A stretch of DNA of 42,203 bases, from assembly GCA_945932505.1 (NCBI GenBank), contig CAMEQB010000003.1, forward strand, positions 1-42,203, in the 5' to 3' direction. The stretch comes from an uncultured Spirochaetales bacterium (GTDB lineage Bacteria; Spirochaetota; Spirochaetia; Sphaerochaetales; Sphaerochaetaceae). Positions 1 through 8,264 of the stretch are shown piece by piece. Under the pieces are notes generated by a model, which was not told where the DNA came from, ran no database searches, and saw only the letters and a list, made by a program, of their open reading frames with translations. Position 1 is the first letter of the stretch. Every line of letters begins with the position of its first letter. Position numbers and translations under genes: made by a program.

Positions 1-124
1 GCTTTCCATCATCTTTATAAAACTGGTCTTTATGTATAGAAAAGATTGAATCGTGATTTCGAAACTCTCCGCTGATACGGGCGAGAAGTTCGCTAAAAGG
101 GATTGGTCTCATCAAATCTGCCAT
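1..124 (-). CDS. ygfK: Putative selenate reductase / glutamate synthase-like subunit YgfK, N-terminal part only (runs off left edge)
   Basis: Reverse complement from 124 reads MADLMRPIPFSELLARISGEFRNHDSIFSIHKDQFYKDDGK, open to the window edge, with GGAG upstream of the ATG; resembles the remembered YgfK N-terminus (M-D-MRPIPFEELL-RIF-EY--Q-SIFGI). Not in the supplied ORF track. Confidence 0.7.
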   Translation of the reverse strand, partial: MADLMRPIPFSELLARISGEFRNHDSIFSIHKDQFYKDDGK

Positions 125-284
125 GTACTTTTCTCCTTACGACGGAATATCGTCACTTATAGAATATCAGCAAAAAGTGTGATGTCAAACAAAAAGATGC
201 AACATTTTGCAACAGTTTTACCCTTTGGTATTCATACTTTCTATCACTAGACAAATGTGATACCATCAAAGCGGAGATAAAAAA

Positions 285-746
285 ATGAAAGAAAGAACTT
301 TTATTGCCATCAAACCAGATGGAGTTCAGAGAGGACTTATCGGTAGAGTCATAAGCAGAATTGAAGACAAGGGTTACAAGATTGTTGGACTTAAGATGCT
401 TTCAGTAACTCCTGAGCAGGCTGCGGCACACTATGCTGAGCATGAGGGTAAGCCATTCTACCCAGGACTTGTAAAATTCATTACAAGCGGCCCGATTGTA
501 GCAATGGTTGTAGAAGGTGAAGACTGCATCAGCGGCATGAGACAGCTTATGGGAAAGACAAACCCATCCCAGGCTGAAGTCGGTACAATTCGTGGGGATT
601 TCACTCCTCAGATGAGCTATAACGTCATCCATGGTTCCGATAGCCCAGCTTCCGCTGAAAGAGAGATTGCTATCTACTTTAATGAAAACGAGCTTTGCTC
701 ATGGAAAACTGTCTTTGAGATGATCAAAGAAAAGCTGGAAGGTTAA
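285..746 (+). CDS. ndk: Nucleoside diphosphate kinase
   Basis: [38 protein letters not shown] plus [16 protein letters not shown] active-site His motif; SD ggag upstream. Confidence 0.97.
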   Translation: MKERTFIAIKPDGVQRGLIGRVISRIEDKGYKIVGLKMLSVTPEQAAAHYAEHEGKPFYPGLVKFITSGPIVAMVVEGEDCISGMRQLMGKTNPSQAEVGTIRGDFTPQMSYNVIHGSDSPASAEREIAIYFNENELCSWKTVFEMIKEKLEG

Positions 747-750
747 AAAA

Positions 751-790
751 AGAAGGAGCCGTCACATCATCCGCGACGGCTCTTCTTTTT
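751..790. terminator. Intrinsic terminator, probably bidirectional (ndk / fprA)
   Basis: agaaggagccgtc..gacggctcttct stem, T-run on + side and A-run on the other side; between convergent genes. Confidence 0.85.
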
Positions 791-798
791 TTTATTTC

Positions 799-1950
799 TT
801 ACTTTGAAAGAGCTTCTGCAATATTCTCCACCTGAGTTTCAGATGCACTGTTAAGAGCACTCATGAGTGTTGCAGTTCCCAACCACTCGATGTCTTTGCT
901 CTTTTCCATCAGGCCTATAATGACCTTTGCTGCCATTGGTCCCCAGGAACCGTTCTCAATGATGGCAACCTTTCTCTTCTGGAAGTTTCTCTCAGTCAGA
1001 TGTTCCACGAACTCTCTCATAAACGGGAAGATGTCTCCGTTATATGTTGTTGTTGCAAGAACAAGCTTACTTGTCTTAAATGCAGATGCGACAGCTTCAG
1101 ACATATCACATCTAGCAAGATCAAAAGTAGTAAACTTCACTCCCTTTTCACTTAGCTTCTTCTCCAATAGTTTCACTGCTTCCCTTGTATGTCCATAAAC
1201 TGAAGTATATGCGATAGTTACGCTATCTTCTTCAGGTGTATATGAAGACCACTTGTCATATAGAGAAATATAGTGTCCAAGATCCTCAGAAAGAACAGGG
1301 CCATGAAGAGGAAGAATCTTAGAGATCTCAAGTTTAGATGCCTTCTTCAACAGGCACTGAACCATCTGACCATACTTTCCGACGATGCCGATATAATATC
1401 TTCTTGCTTCGTCGTCCCAGGCCTCTTCCCTGTCCAAGGCTCCGAACTTACCAAAGCCATCTGCAGAGAAAAGTATTTTTTCATTTATATCGTAAGTAAC
1501 CATTACTTCAGGCCAGTGGACCATTGGAGCAGCTACAAATGTAAGAGTATGTGTTCCCACTTCTAGTGTATCGCCTTCCTTTACAACAACTCTTCTCTCA
1601 CTCCAATCTGTACCGAAGTAGTTCTTCATCATCTGGAAAGCCTTTGCACTTGATACTACAACTGCTTCAGGATATTTCTCCATGAAGGCGAAGATACCTG
1701 CAGAGTGGTCAGGCTCCATATGCTGAACCATAAGATAATCAGGTGTTCTTCCATTGAGTTCGGAAGCGATGTTATCGAGCCACTCTGAAATAAAATGACT
1801 GTCAACAGCATCCATTACAAGTGTCTTATCACCACCGTCGATTAGATAAGAGTTATAGCTCATTCCGTTTGGAACCTTATATTGTGATTCAAAGAGGTCA
1901 ACCTCATGATCGTTTACACCAAGATATTTAATGTCTTTTGTAATATCCAT
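799..1950 (-). CDS. fprA: Flavodiiron protein (FprA family; metallo-beta-lactamase + flavodoxin domains)
   Basis: HMEPDHSAG di-iron motif, FSADGFGKFG, C-terminal flavodoxin TSVYGHTREAV. Start at 1950 preferred (AGGA SD) over ORF start 1962. Confidence 0.93.
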   Translation of the reverse strand: MDITKDIKYLGVNDHEVDLFESQYKVPNGMSYNSYLIDGGDKTLVMDAVDSHFISEWLDNIASELNGRTPDYLMVQHMEPDHSAGIFAFMEKYPEAVVVSSAKAFQMMKNYFGTDWSERRVVVKEGDTLEVGTHTLTFVAAPMVHWPEVMVTYDINEKILFSADGFGKFGALDREEAWDDEARRYYIGIVGKYGQMVQCLLKKASKLEISKILPLHGPVLSEDLGHYISLYDKWSSYTPEEDSVTIAYTSVYGHTREAVKLLEKKLSEKGVKFTTFDLARCDMSEAVASAFKTSKLVLATTTYNGDIFPFMREFVEHLTERNFQKRKVAIIENGSWGPMAAKVIIGLMEKSKDIEWLGTATLMSALNSASETQVENIAEALSK

Positions 1951-2077
1951 ATTTGTCCTCATTTAAAATTTATTTACAGAACAATTATAACTATTCCAAA
2001 GCAATAGTATCAACAAATGGCACTAAACCTTCTTTATTTTTCTCCCTTTTTTTATTGACTATGATTACAATACCTAT

Positions 2078-2623
2078 ATGATTGAGAAAAAACCTTATGT
2101 CAGAGTAAATCTTCCCCTTACGCCAAAAGAGAGTAATGATCTTCTCTCCCTTTCCTTCAATGACGAAATAAAGGAGAGAATGGAGAAGACAATAGAAGTC
2201 GAAGCTCCTATCAGGCGCACTCTTCTTTATAAGAGGGTAATAAACTCCTTCGGGCTTTTAAAAGTAGGGTCCAGGCTTCTTTCCCTCTTCGACTCCATTT
2301 CTTCCGAGCTGTCAAATGCTATAAGTGAAGACTATGATGGCGAGACAGTATTTCACAGTACGGAGGATGAAGACTTCTTCCGACCTTCCCCCGATTCTGA
2401 AGATAGGTACTCTTATCAAATTCCGTCTTCTGAAGCTGCGTCTTGTCTCCTTTATGTAATGGATAACACAGAGAAACAAAGCTTAACAAAATCCCAGCTA
2501 TATAGAGAATTCATCAAAGAGATGGGGTGGGAGAAAAGCGGAAATGCAATCGAAAAGCTTTTTTCCGCTGCTCTCCTAGATAGCAGAATCAAAAGAAGCG
2601 GAAACGGAAGGATACTCAAATGA
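2078..2623 (+). CDS. Stand-alone DUF3320-like domain protein
   Basis: YVRVNLPLTPKESNDLL...IEVEAPIRRTLLYKRVINSFGLLKVGSRL resembles the DUF3320 domain usually found at the C-terminus of large helicases; no clear SD. Confidence 0.5.
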   Translation: MIEKKPYVRVNLPLTPKESNDLLSLSFNDEIKERMEKTIEVEAPIRRTLLYKRVINSFGLLKVGSRLLSLFDSISSELSNAISEDYDGETVFHSTEDEDFFRPSPDSEDRYSYQIPSSEAASCLLYVMDNTEKQSLTKSQLYREFIKEMGWEKSGNAIEKLFSAALLDSRIKRSGNGRILK

Positions 2624-3426
2624 ATACTCTTTACATAAAAAGGGCTGACACTACTATAATATATGACCCTGATGCAAAGGGACCAGTATCGCTGATGGTT
2701 GGAGATATAAGAGTAAGAGGAGAATATAAGACAAAGTCTTCTCTGTCTCCCGAGCTTCTCTCCCTTCTTCTATCGGGGCTTAAGCCGGAATATAAAAAGT
2801 GGGACTATGAGAATATAAATTTCTCATATATCAAAGACAAGATCATCCCCCTCTATTCTTCTTTTGACAGCGCACACCAAATAGACCACGTGAAAGCAGT
2901 AATGCACGACAGCATTGAAGAAGCAAAGGATCTTGGAGTTTCAGAAACTCTCTCATTAGTAGCTGCCGCCTACCATGATATAGGTCTAGTGAAAGATAGA
3001 AAGACACATCACCTTGTTTCTGGAGAAATGATGAGAAAGGATGAGTTTCTTAATTCAACTTTCCCTCCTGATATCGTCTCACTTCTCGCCGAGGCTGCAG
3101 AGGACCATAGAGCTTCATCCTCAACCATCCCCCACTCTATTTTTGGAGCCATAGTCGCAGACAGCGACAGACAGCTGGAGACAGAGACAGTAATAATGCG
3201 TACAATCCAATACTCTATGTCCCACGGAGCTGAGAATTTAGATCAAGTTAAGGCTCATGTTTTTTCTCATATGGCAGAAAAGTATTCGAAAAATGGGTAT
3301 TTAAGTACGTTTTTCCCCTCAGAAAAGGATAAATGCAACATTTTGCAACTACATTCCCTTTCAGAAAACGAAAAATTATTGTCAGAAATTGTGGAGAAAC
3401 TATGGTCAAAAGTAGAGAATTTTTAA
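2620..3426 (+). CDS. HD-domain phosphohydrolase-like protein
   Basis: DSAHQIDHVKAVM and AAAYHDIGLVKDRKTHHLVSGEMM, EDHRAS; starts 4 bp inside the upstream ORF (ATGA overlap). Confidence 0.75.
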   Translation: MNTLYIKRADTTIIYDPDAKGPVSLMVGDIRVRGEYKTKSSLSPELLSLLLSGLKPEYKKWDYENINFSYIKDKIIPLYSSFDSAHQIDHVKAVMHDSIEEAKDLGVSETLSLVAAAYHDIGLVKDRKTHHLVSGEMMRKDEFLNSTFPPDIVSLLAEAAEDHRASSSTIPHSIFGAIVADSDRQLETETVIMRTIQYSMSHGAENLDQVKAHVFSHMAEKYSKNGYLSTFFPSEKDKCNILQLHSLSENEKLLSEIVEKLWSKVENF

Positions 3427-3475
3427 CTATACCGCAATTTAATAGTTAATCTTCCATTTTTCCATCATTTTTTTC

Positions 3476-3503
3476 TTTACAAATCTAGTTTTCCCTCTAT
3501 ACT
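3476..3503 (+). promoter_or_regulatory. Candidate sigma70-type promoter
   Basis: TTTACA (3476-3481) N16 TATACT (3498-3503), about 20 bp upstream of the 3525 start codon with aggag SD. Confidence 0.5.
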
Positions 3504-3524
3504 AAACTAAACAGGAGATAAATT

Positions 3525-4988
3525 ATGCTCATTAACCTTGAAAAGAAACCTGAAATAATCGCAAAGAACGTTGCTAGATGTAGAGAAAAGGGTATCACCC
3601 TCCCTACATTTGCCCAGATGAAGAATCCTGACCTTATTCCTCAAGAAATAAAAGATAAACTTAAGGATGTAGGACTTTGGGATGTCAACCCACTTAACCT
3701 CTATAGAATCAACTGGCACAACGAACCTGTAGAAAAGGGTGGTCAGTTCGGTGGCGTCAACTTTATTGAAATTCCAAAAAAGATTACAGGAACAAAGGCT
3801 CACATCTACGCTCTTGCCGGTAAGTTCTTCCCATGTGGCGTTCATAAGGTAGGAGCAACATATGCTTGTCTTGCACCAGCTCTCGTATCTGGTAACTTCG
3901 ATGCAGTAGAGCAGCAGGCTGTATGGCCAAGCACAGGTAACTATTGCCGTGGCGGTGCTTATAACTCAGCTCTTCTTGGCTGTAAGTCCATCGCAATTCT
4001 TCCAGAAGACATGTCTCAGGAAAGATTTAACTGGCTTAAGACAGTTGCAGGCGAAATCATCGCTACCCCTGGCTGTGAATCCAACGTAAAAGAAATCTTC
4101 GACAAGTGCCATGAACTTGATGCAGAACGCGGTAAGCACATCGTCATCTTCAACCAGTTCGAACAGTTCGAAAACTATCTCTGGCACTATGAAGTAACTG
4201 GCTCTGCAATTCTCGAAGTCATCAATAAGCTTGGCATCAAGGCAGAAAATGTACGCGGCTACGCATCCAGCACAGGTAGTGGCGGAACACTTGCTGCAGG
4301 CGACCACTTGAAGGACGTATATCCAAACATCAAGATCGCTGCAGGTGAAGCTCTCCAGTGCCCGACTCTCCTTAGAAACGGATTTGGTGCCCACAGAATC
4401 GAAGGTATCGGAGATAAGCATGTTCCATGGATCCACAACGTAAAGAATACTGACATGATCTGTGCAATCGACGACCAGGATTGTATGGATATCTATAGAC
4501 TCTTCAACGAACCAGAAGGAAAAGAGTATCTCAAGTCTATCGGTGTTGAAGACAAGGATATCGAGAACCTCGCTCTCTTCGGAATCAGCGGTATCGGCAA
4601 CATGCTCTCTGCAATCAAGATGGCTAAGTATTATGAAATGGATGAAGACGATTGTGTATTCACAATCCTTACAGACTCCAGCGTAATGTACACATCCCGC
4701 TTGAAGGAACTTGAGGAACAGCAGGGCAAGTTCTCACTCATGGAAGCTGCTAGAGTACATGCTGCATCCCTCATGCATCAGACAATGGAGAATGCTCTTG
4801 AGCTTACATACTATGAAAGACTCAGAGTACACAACCTCAAGTATTATACATGGGTTGAGCAGCAGGGTAAGACATATGAAGAACTCAATAGACAGTGGTA
4901 TGACAGAAACTACTGGAAAGACATCCCTAAGATGACAGAAACAATCGACAAGATGATCACAGAGTTCAATGAAATGATCAAAGGCTGA
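3525..4988 (+). CDS. PLP-dependent fold-type II enzyme (cysteine synthase/threonine dehydratase-like)
   Basis: GGVNFIEIPKKITGTKAHIYALAGKFFPCGVHKVGATYA, VRGYASSTGSGGTLAAGDHL; strong SD. Confidence 0.8.
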   Translation: MLINLEKKPEIIAKNVARCREKGITLPTFAQMKNPDLIPQEIKDKLKDVGLWDVNPLNLYRINWHNEPVEKGGQFGGVNFIEIPKKITGTKAHIYALAGKFFPCGVHKVGATYACLAPALVSGNFDAVEQQAVWPSTGNYCRGGAYNSALLGCKSIAILPEDMSQERFNWLKTVAGEIIATPGCESNVKEIFDKCHELDAERGKHIVIFNQFEQFENYLWHYEVTGSAILEVINKLGIKAENVRGYASSTGSGGTLAAGDHLKDVYPNIKIAAGEALQCPTLLRNGFGAHRIEGIGDKHVPWIHNVKNTDMICAIDDQDCMDIYRLFNEPEGKEYLKSIGVEDKDIENLALFGISGIGNMLSAIKMAKYYEMDEDDCVFTILTDSSVMYTSRLKELEEQQGKFSLMEAARVHAASLMHQTMENALELTYYERLRVHNLKYYTWVEQQGKTYEELNRQWYDRNYWKDIPKMTETIDKMITEFNEMIKG

Positions 4989-5003
4989 AAAACGCCGGAC
5001 TGG

Positions 5004-5030
5004 CCGGGGAGGAATCCCCGGTTTTATTTT
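5004..5030 (+). terminator. Rho-independent terminator between the two PLP enzyme genes
   Basis: ccggggaggaatccccggttttatttt; stem followed directly by a T-rich tract and then the SD of the next gene. Confidence 0.75.
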
Positions 5031-5041
5031 GGAGGATTGAA

Positions 5042-6262
5042 ATGCGTTTTAAGTATGTATGTAGCGACTGTGGTAGAGAATATATTACTGATGAAATAAT
5101 GTATCAGTGTCCAGAATGTAGCAAACTAAACAATGGAACATCATTCCCAAAAGGGAATCTTATTGTAAAACTTGATAAAGAAGTCCTTAAGAAAGCAAAA
5201 GAAAAAAACCATGTAACTCCTAATGATTTCTATCCATATCCATCAGATGATGAAGAAGCATACCCTATTGGAGTCACACCATTAATGGCTCCAAGAAGAC
5301 TTCAGGAAGAGACAGGAGTAAAGAATCTTTACTTCAAACTAGACTCCCAGCTTATCTCCGGGTCATTTAAGGACAGGGCTTCTTATGAAGTTGCTCTTCA
5401 GGCAAAAGCAGTAGGAGAAAAGAAGATTGCACTTGCCAGCACTGGTAACGCAGGTGCTGCCATGAGTGCTGTGGGTGCTGCAATGGGCCTGGATATTATC
5501 CTTTTTGTCCCTGCATCCGCTCCTATCAACAAGCTTATGCAGTCTGTTTTGTATGGAGCAAAAGTCATTCCAGTAAAAGGAACATATGATGATGCATTCA
5601 AGCTCTCAATTGAGTACACACGCCTCCATGGTGGAATTAACCGCAATACTGCTTATAACCCAATGACAATAGAGGGCAAGAAGAGCATTTCTATCGAGCT
5701 ATTTGAGCAGATGGGAAGAAAGGCACCTGATGCTGTATATGTTCCTGTGGGAGACGGTTGTATTATTGCAGGAGTTGCAAAGGGATTCTCAGATCTGTTG
5801 GAAGCAGGACTAATCGATAAGATGCCAAGAATGATTTGCTGCCAGTCGACAAAGAGTGCAGCAATATCTAATGCAATAGATAACGATGATTACAGCGAGT
5901 TTGATGCAACAACAAGAGCTGACAGTATCTCTGTCGGTCTTCCTGCAAATGGTAGAATGGCAGCGCGATATGTAAAAGAATCAAAGGGCTGGACAGTCAG
6001 AGTAAGCGATGAAGAAATTCTTGATAGTCAGATCGACCTTACATCAAAGGCAGGAGTACTCTCTGAGCCAGCAGCAGCTTGCGCTTGGGCCGCTTTCAAG
6101 AAAGACAAAGATCACTTTGTATCAGAGCTTGGAAAGGATGCAGTTGCTGTAGTCCTCCTTACTGGATCAGGATTTAAAGACATGAAGGCATTTGATGGTA
6201 GAGTGCAAATGCCAGATGCAATCGAAAACAGCGTAGAGGAAGTAAAAAAGCTTAACTTCTAA
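5042..6262 (+). CDS. thrC: Threonine synthase (with N-terminal zinc-ribbon)
   Basis: CSDCGREY...CPECSK zinc ribbon, SGSFKDRASYEVALQAK PLP-Lys motif, ASTGNAGAAMSAVGAAMG. Confidence 0.82.
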   Translation: MRFKYVCSDCGREYITDEIMYQCPECSKLNNGTSFPKGNLIVKLDKEVLKKAKEKNHVTPNDFYPYPSDDEEAYPIGVTPLMAPRRLQEETGVKNLYFKLDSQLISGSFKDRASYEVALQAKAVGEKKIALASTGNAGAAMSAVGAAMGLDIILFVPASAPINKLMQSVLYGAKVIPVKGTYDDAFKLSIEYTRLHGGINRNTAYNPMTIEGKKSISIELFEQMGRKAPDAVYVPVGDGCIIAGVAKGFSDLLEAGLIDKMPRMICCQSTKSAAISNAIDNDDYSEFDATTRADSISVGLPANGRMAARYVKESKGWTVRVSDEEILDSQIDLTSKAGVLSEPAAACAWAAFKKDKDHFVSELGKDAVAVVLLTGSGFKDMKAFDGRVQMPDAIENSVEEVKKLNF

Positions 6263-6268
6263 CCAAAT

Positions 6269-6296
6269 GAGCCTGGGGAACCGGGCTCTTCTATAT
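6269..6296 (+). terminator. Intrinsic terminator after thrC-like gene
   Basis: gagcctggggaaccgggctc hairpin followed by ttctat. Confidence 0.6.
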
Positions 6297-6368
6297 ACTA
6301 TTCAATAACTCGTACAAAATATAAATGCTGTTGACAGAAAGAAGCAAAGAAGCAAAAATAAGTTGTTT

Positions 6369-6441
6369 CGGGATGTAGCGCAGTGGTTAGCGTATCAGTC
6401 TGGGGGACTGGGGGCCGGCGGTTCGAGTCCGCCCATCCCGA
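6369..6441 (+). tRNA. tRNA-Pro(GGG)
   Basis: Cloverleaf: acceptor CGGGATG/CATCCCG, D-stem GCGC/GCGT, anticodon loop CTGGGGG (GGG), T-arm GGCGG-TTCGAGT-CCGCC, discriminator A; no encoded CCA. Confidence 0.95.
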
Positions 6442-6499
6442 TTTTTTATTGCACTATTATGTATTTTTCTTTATAAACAAAAAAATTAAACATATTATG

Positions 6500-6895
6500 T
6501 CAACTCTTTTTTTCAACAAGCTTCAGCTTTCCAATGACTTCAAATCGAATTACTTTTCCATCTATTACAATATCTCGAGTCTTGTTTCTTACACTCTCCA
6601 CATTACCTGTGATCAAAGTATTCTTCACTCCATCGTAGAACTCAATTTCAACTGTATCACCCTTAGTAATATTGTTTAATGTATCGTTTATTTCTTCCTC
6701 TGCATCGCTACACAAAACATGAGGTACTTCTACAAACAGCTCCTGTCTCTTTCTTTCCAGAGCTTCCTCTAATCCTCTTACAGCAGAGAATGGAAGAAAC
6801 TGCTTCGCCCTCTCCTCTCGGCTCATTCTCACTCTCTTCTCATACCCCACTTTTATGTCCCCCAATCTGTACGTTCCTGTCTTTCTGTGTGGCAC
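6500..6895 (-). CDS. YolD-like protein
   Basis: RMSREERAKQFLPFSAVRGLEEAL resembles the YolD motif; directly downstream of a Y-family polymerase gene. Confidence 0.75.
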   Translation of the reverse strand: MPHRKTGTYRLGDIKVGYEKRVRMSREERAKQFLPFSAVRGLEEALERKRQELFVEVPHVLCSDAEEEINDTLNNITKGDTVEIEFYDGVKNTLITGNVESVRNKTRDIVIDGKVIRFEVIGKLKLVEKKS

Positions 6896-8108
6896 CTTCT
6901 TCGTAATCCATACCTTTCAGTATGGCATTCTTTCCATATGTATCCTTTATGGAAAGAATCGCTTTTTGGATGCTTTCTCTCTTCTGAGCCTCTTCATTAT
7001 CTAAAAAAAGATCCAGTTGGCTAGGAGCCTCGTCATCCACGATACCAGAGAGAGAAATCATAAAGCGTCTCACATACTCGTCTTTTCCAACCATAGATCT
7101 AAATAGAGTTACGGTTGCATTTCTGAATTCCATATCATTCTGTGTGGGAGAAGAAAAAGAAAGACTCATGTGACGTCCGCCGCCTCCACTTCTTCCAGCC
7201 ATTCCAACACCCAATACTATTCCAGTGGCTTTCTTTTTCTTTCTTGATAATTGCAGCGCTATATCGTCACCCATTTCTTTTACTACAACCAATGCCTCGT
7301 CATATGGATAGTCCTTGAAAAGCACTTGCCCCGAACAAATGGAGTTGTTCTTTGGCTTATATGCTTGGATATCTTCCATAGTAACGCTTTCCCTGCCCCA
7401 TGCATGGTCTATCAAGAGCTCTGCATCTATACCGAACTCTTTATATAACAGCTCCTCTGGAGCATGGGCAATCTGCCTCATAGTGAATATCCCAAATCTA
7501 GCAAGTCGTGCTTCTGTGCCTCTTCCTATTCTCCAAAAATCACTGAGGGGCCTATGATCCCATAGCTTTTCAATATAACTCTTCTCATCTAGTATTCCGA
7601 TAAAATCAGGAGCATGCTTAGCTGTAATATCTAGGGCGATTTTACATAGATAGAGATTAGTTCCTATGCCGGCAGTAGCTCTCACCCCTACTTCTTCCGT
7701 AATTTTATCCATAAGAAATACAGCCATCTCTTTTGGTGTCTTTTTATACCTCGAGAGATATCCTGTAACATCCATAAAAGCTTCGTCTATGGAATAGACA
7801 TAGATGTCATCAGGAGAAAAATATCTTAGATATATTCCATAAATCTCTGCAGCATAATCTATATACTTCTGCATTCTTGGAGTAGCTGTTATATATTTGA
7901 TGCTTGGTGGTATTTCAAAGACTCTACATCTGTTCTTGACACCCTTTTTCTTTAATGCAGGAGAGACGGCAAGACATATAGTCTTATAACCTCTATCGGG
8001 ATCTGCGACAACGAGATTCGCTGTCATAGGATCCAAGCCTCTCTCCACACATTCGACAGAGGCATAAAAGCTTTTGAGGTCTATACAGATATAGCACTTG
8101 TCTTCCAT
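6840..8108 (-). CDS. Y-family DNA polymerase (UmuC/UvrX-like)
   Basis: YICIDLKSFYASVECVERGLDPM, VYSIDEAFMDVTGYL, ATAGIGTNLYLCKIALDITAKH. Confidence 0.92.
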   Translation of the reverse strand: MEDKCYICIDLKSFYASVECVERGLDPMTANLVVADPDRGYKTICLAVSPALKKKGVKNRCRVFEIPPSIKYITATPRMQKYIDYAAEIYGIYLRYFSPDDIYVYSIDEAFMDVTGYLSRYKKTPKEMAVFLMDKITEEVGVRATAGIGTNLYLCKIALDITAKHAPDFIGILDEKSYIEKLWDHRPLSDFWRIGRGTEARLARFGIFTMRQIAHAPEELLYKEFGIDAELLIDHAWGRESVTMEDIQAYKPKNNSICSGQVLFKDYPYDEALVVVKEMGDDIALQLSRKKKKATGIVLGVGMAGRSGGGGRHMSLSFSSPTQNDMEFRNATVTLFRSMVGKDEYVRRFMISLSGIVDDEAPSQLDLFLDNEEAQKRESIQKAILSIKDTYGKNAILKGMDYEEGATQKDRNVQIGGHKSGV

Positions 8109-8199
8109 ACCATTATATTAGCCCAAGAAAACAATAAAAAGAAGAAAAAGACTTAGTAAGAGATACATACTATTATATTTTTATTTGCATCATAAAGAA

Positions 8200-8235
8200 T
8201 TAAAAATAATACCTCTCTCATCAATCGAAAGAGGT
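8200..8235 (-). terminator. Intrinsic terminator at the end of the large catabolic operon
   Basis: Minus strand ACCTCTTTCGATTGATGAGAGAGGT hairpin followed by ATTATTTTTAA. Confidence 0.7.
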
Positions 8236-8264
8236 AAAAGTGTTTGTTAGCATACTATACTAAA

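Noticed and set aside
53-250. 65-aa + ORF
   Set aside because: Antisense to the ygfK-like start and into the ndk promoter region; no recognisable protein features.
402-632. Antisense ORFs inside ndk and similarly across many genes (e.g. 3966-4436, 8612-8845, 17810-18061, 32349-32720)
   Set aside because: They mirror well-supported coding genes, have low-complexity or unnatural composition, and lack SDs.
6369-6441. tRNA-Pro as attachment site of an integrated element
   Set aside because: No integrase and no second copy of the tRNA 3' end seen in the window.
6383-6679. 98-aa + ORF over the tRNA and YolD 3' end
   Set aside because: Starts within the tRNA gene and is antisense to the YolD-like CDS.
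8154-8172. TAGTA...TACTA dyad upstream of the Y-family polymerase as a LexA box
   Set aside because: Does not match a LexA/DinR consensus I know; AT-rich chance palindrome is likely.
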